From: Flavobacterium succinicans
GTDB lineage: Bacteria; Bacteroidota; Bacteroidia; Flavobacteriales; Flavobacteriaceae
Reading direction: 5' to 3'
Assembly: GCF_001662485.1 (NCBI RefSeq)
Contig: NZ_JMTM01000053.1
Coordinates: 124,001-188,000, forward strand
DNA length: 64,000 nt
The notes under the pieces are model-generated. The model searched no databases. It was given only the letters and a program-made list of their open reading frames with translations, and was not told where the DNA came from. A program made the position numbers and the translations under genes. Each line of letters opens with the position of its first letter. Position 1 is the first letter of the stretch. This document shows, piece by piece, positions 63,145-64,000 of this stretch.

Positions 63145-64000
63145 ATGCTTACAAACAAAAAAACGAAAATTGTAGCCACACTAGGACCTGCATGTAGTAC
63201 AAGAGAAGTCATCAAAGACATGATTGAGGCAGGAGTTAATGTATTTAGAGTAAACTTTTCGCACGCTGATTATGAAGATGTAAAAAACAAAATCAGTATT
63301 ATTCGTGGCCTAAATGAAGAATTTGGATACACAACAGCAATATTAGGTGACCTACAAGGTCCAAAATTACGTGTTGGTGTGATGGAAGAAGGAGCATTTG
63401 TTAATGAAGGTGACTTAATTACATTTACTACGGCAGAAGATATTCTTGGAACTTCTAAAAAAGTTTTCATGAAATATCAAAACTTTCCGAACGATGTAAA
63501 TCCTGGCGAAAGAATACTTTTAGACGACGGAAAACTTATTTTTGAAATCGTTGAAACAGACAAAAAAAGCGAAGTACTTGCCAAAGTTATTCAAGGTGGA
63601 GAACTAAAATCAAAAAAAGGAGTTAATCTTCCTAACACAAAAATCTCTCTTCCAGCGTTGACAGAAAAAGATATTGCTGATGCAAAATTTGCCATTGAAC
63701 AACAATTAGACTGGATTGCCCTTTCATTTGTTAAAACACCAAGAGATTTACAAGATTTACAAGAATTAATCGCTGAGCATTCTGAATTTAAAATTCCAAT
63801 TATTGCCAAAATCGAAATGCCAGAAGCACTAGAGAATATGGACAAAATTGTAGCTTTTTGTGATGCTCTAATGGTGGCTCGTGGAGATTTAGGAGTTGAA
63901 CTTCCTGCTCACGAAGTACCATTGGTTCAAAAAGAATTGATTAGAAGAGCTAAAACGGCAAGAATTCCTGTAATTGTAGCCACTCAAATGATGGAAACAA
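63145..64000 (+). CDS. pyk: Pyruvate kinase (3' end beyond window)
   Basis: Converts phosphoenolpyruvate and ADP to pyruvate and ATP, the last step of glycolysis. About 285 codons are visible and the gene runs off the window edge; the family is about 470 residues. MLTNKKTKIVATLGPACSTREVI is the standard N-terminus, with VNFSHADYEDVK, ILGDLQGPKLRVG, the B-domain segment (about 70-170), then SLPALTEKD, IIAKIEMPEALENM (PEP site Lys and Glu) and MVARGDLGVELP. It starts 5 bases after the IPExxxVDY gene. Confidence 0.97.
   Translation, partial: MLTNKKTKIVATLGPACSTREVIKDMIEAGVNVFRVNFSHADYEDVKNKISIIRGLNEEFGYTTAILGDLQGPKLRVGVMEEGAFVNEGDLITFTTAEDILGTSKKVFMKYQNFPNDVNPGERILLDDGKLIFEIVETDKKSEVLAKVIQGGELKSKKGVNLPNTKISLPALTEKDIADAKFAIEQQLDWIALSFVKTPRDLQDLQELIAEHSEFKIPIIAKIEMPEALENMDKIVAFCDALMVARGDLGVELPAHEVPLVQKELIRRAKTARIPVIVATQMMET

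Overview
The window is a chromosomal segment from a member of the Bacteroidota, most likely a Flavobacterium or close relative. This rests on the AT-rich sequence, the repeated TAnnTTTG promoter boxes of that phylum, a type IX secretion sorting domain (20808-22646), an OmpA-type porin with calcium-binding repeats, a five-helix SdhC in an sdhCAB order, a mevalonate-pathway HMG-CoA synthase, and family-restricted genes (IPExxxVDY, Coa1-like, a long PurF-like protein).

Layout. 1-8.5 kb: an S9 peptidase, then fatty-acid and cofactor genes (fabH-accB-accC and yceD-rpmF, pdxA, ribE) and a tRNA with a CAU anticodon. 8.6-15.4 kb: methylmalonyl-CoA epimerase, two overlapping uncharacterised lipoprotein genes, an Ig-like lipoprotein with a Coa1-like membrane protein, and a nitrilase-family amidase. 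15.5-20.8 kb: succinate dehydrogenase and HMG-CoA synthase. 20.8-24.3 kb: a secreted adhesin-like protein and two tandem outer-membrane barrel paralogues. 24.3-29.2 kb: a glyoxylate-shunt unit with a divergent RamB/ScfR-like regulator beside aceB and aceA. 29.5-34.6 kb: a large BNR-repeat protein, aminopeptidase P and an AIM24-like protein. 34.6-37.0 kb: an AT-rich two-gene cassette (AAA ATPase plus a small PD-(D/E)XK-like protein) bounded by an inverted repeat and a chromosomal repeat; this is the best candidate for an undescribed system. 37.0-47.6 kb: an alpha/beta hydrolase, a small ABC unit, both halves of an AddAB-like recombination nuclease, an OmpA gene broken by a 2-base insertion, and kbl. 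47.8-55.5 kb: rbfA, a LolC/E-like permease, dusB, lepA, a toxin-antitoxin pair set between duplicated terminators, a PfkB kinase and thiL. 55.8-64.0 kb: a long PurF-like enzyme, a PfkB kinase, rnhA, purN, acpP-fabF-rnc, an IPExxxVDY gene and the start of pyk.

How the genes work together. Fatty-acid synthesis is represented twice (accBC-fabH and acpP-fabF). Central carbon flow is represented by sdhCAB, aceBA with its regulator, kbl, mce and pyk. Purine synthesis is represented by purN and the PurF-like gene.

Scattered between these ordinary genes is a family of structured intergenic repeats (four long copies and one short). Each long copy has two conserved arms around a central hairpin whose sequence differs in every copy while its pairing is kept. 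One copy appears to lie in the 5' leader of lepA. All functions are inferred from sequence reading alone; no searches or folding calculations were run.
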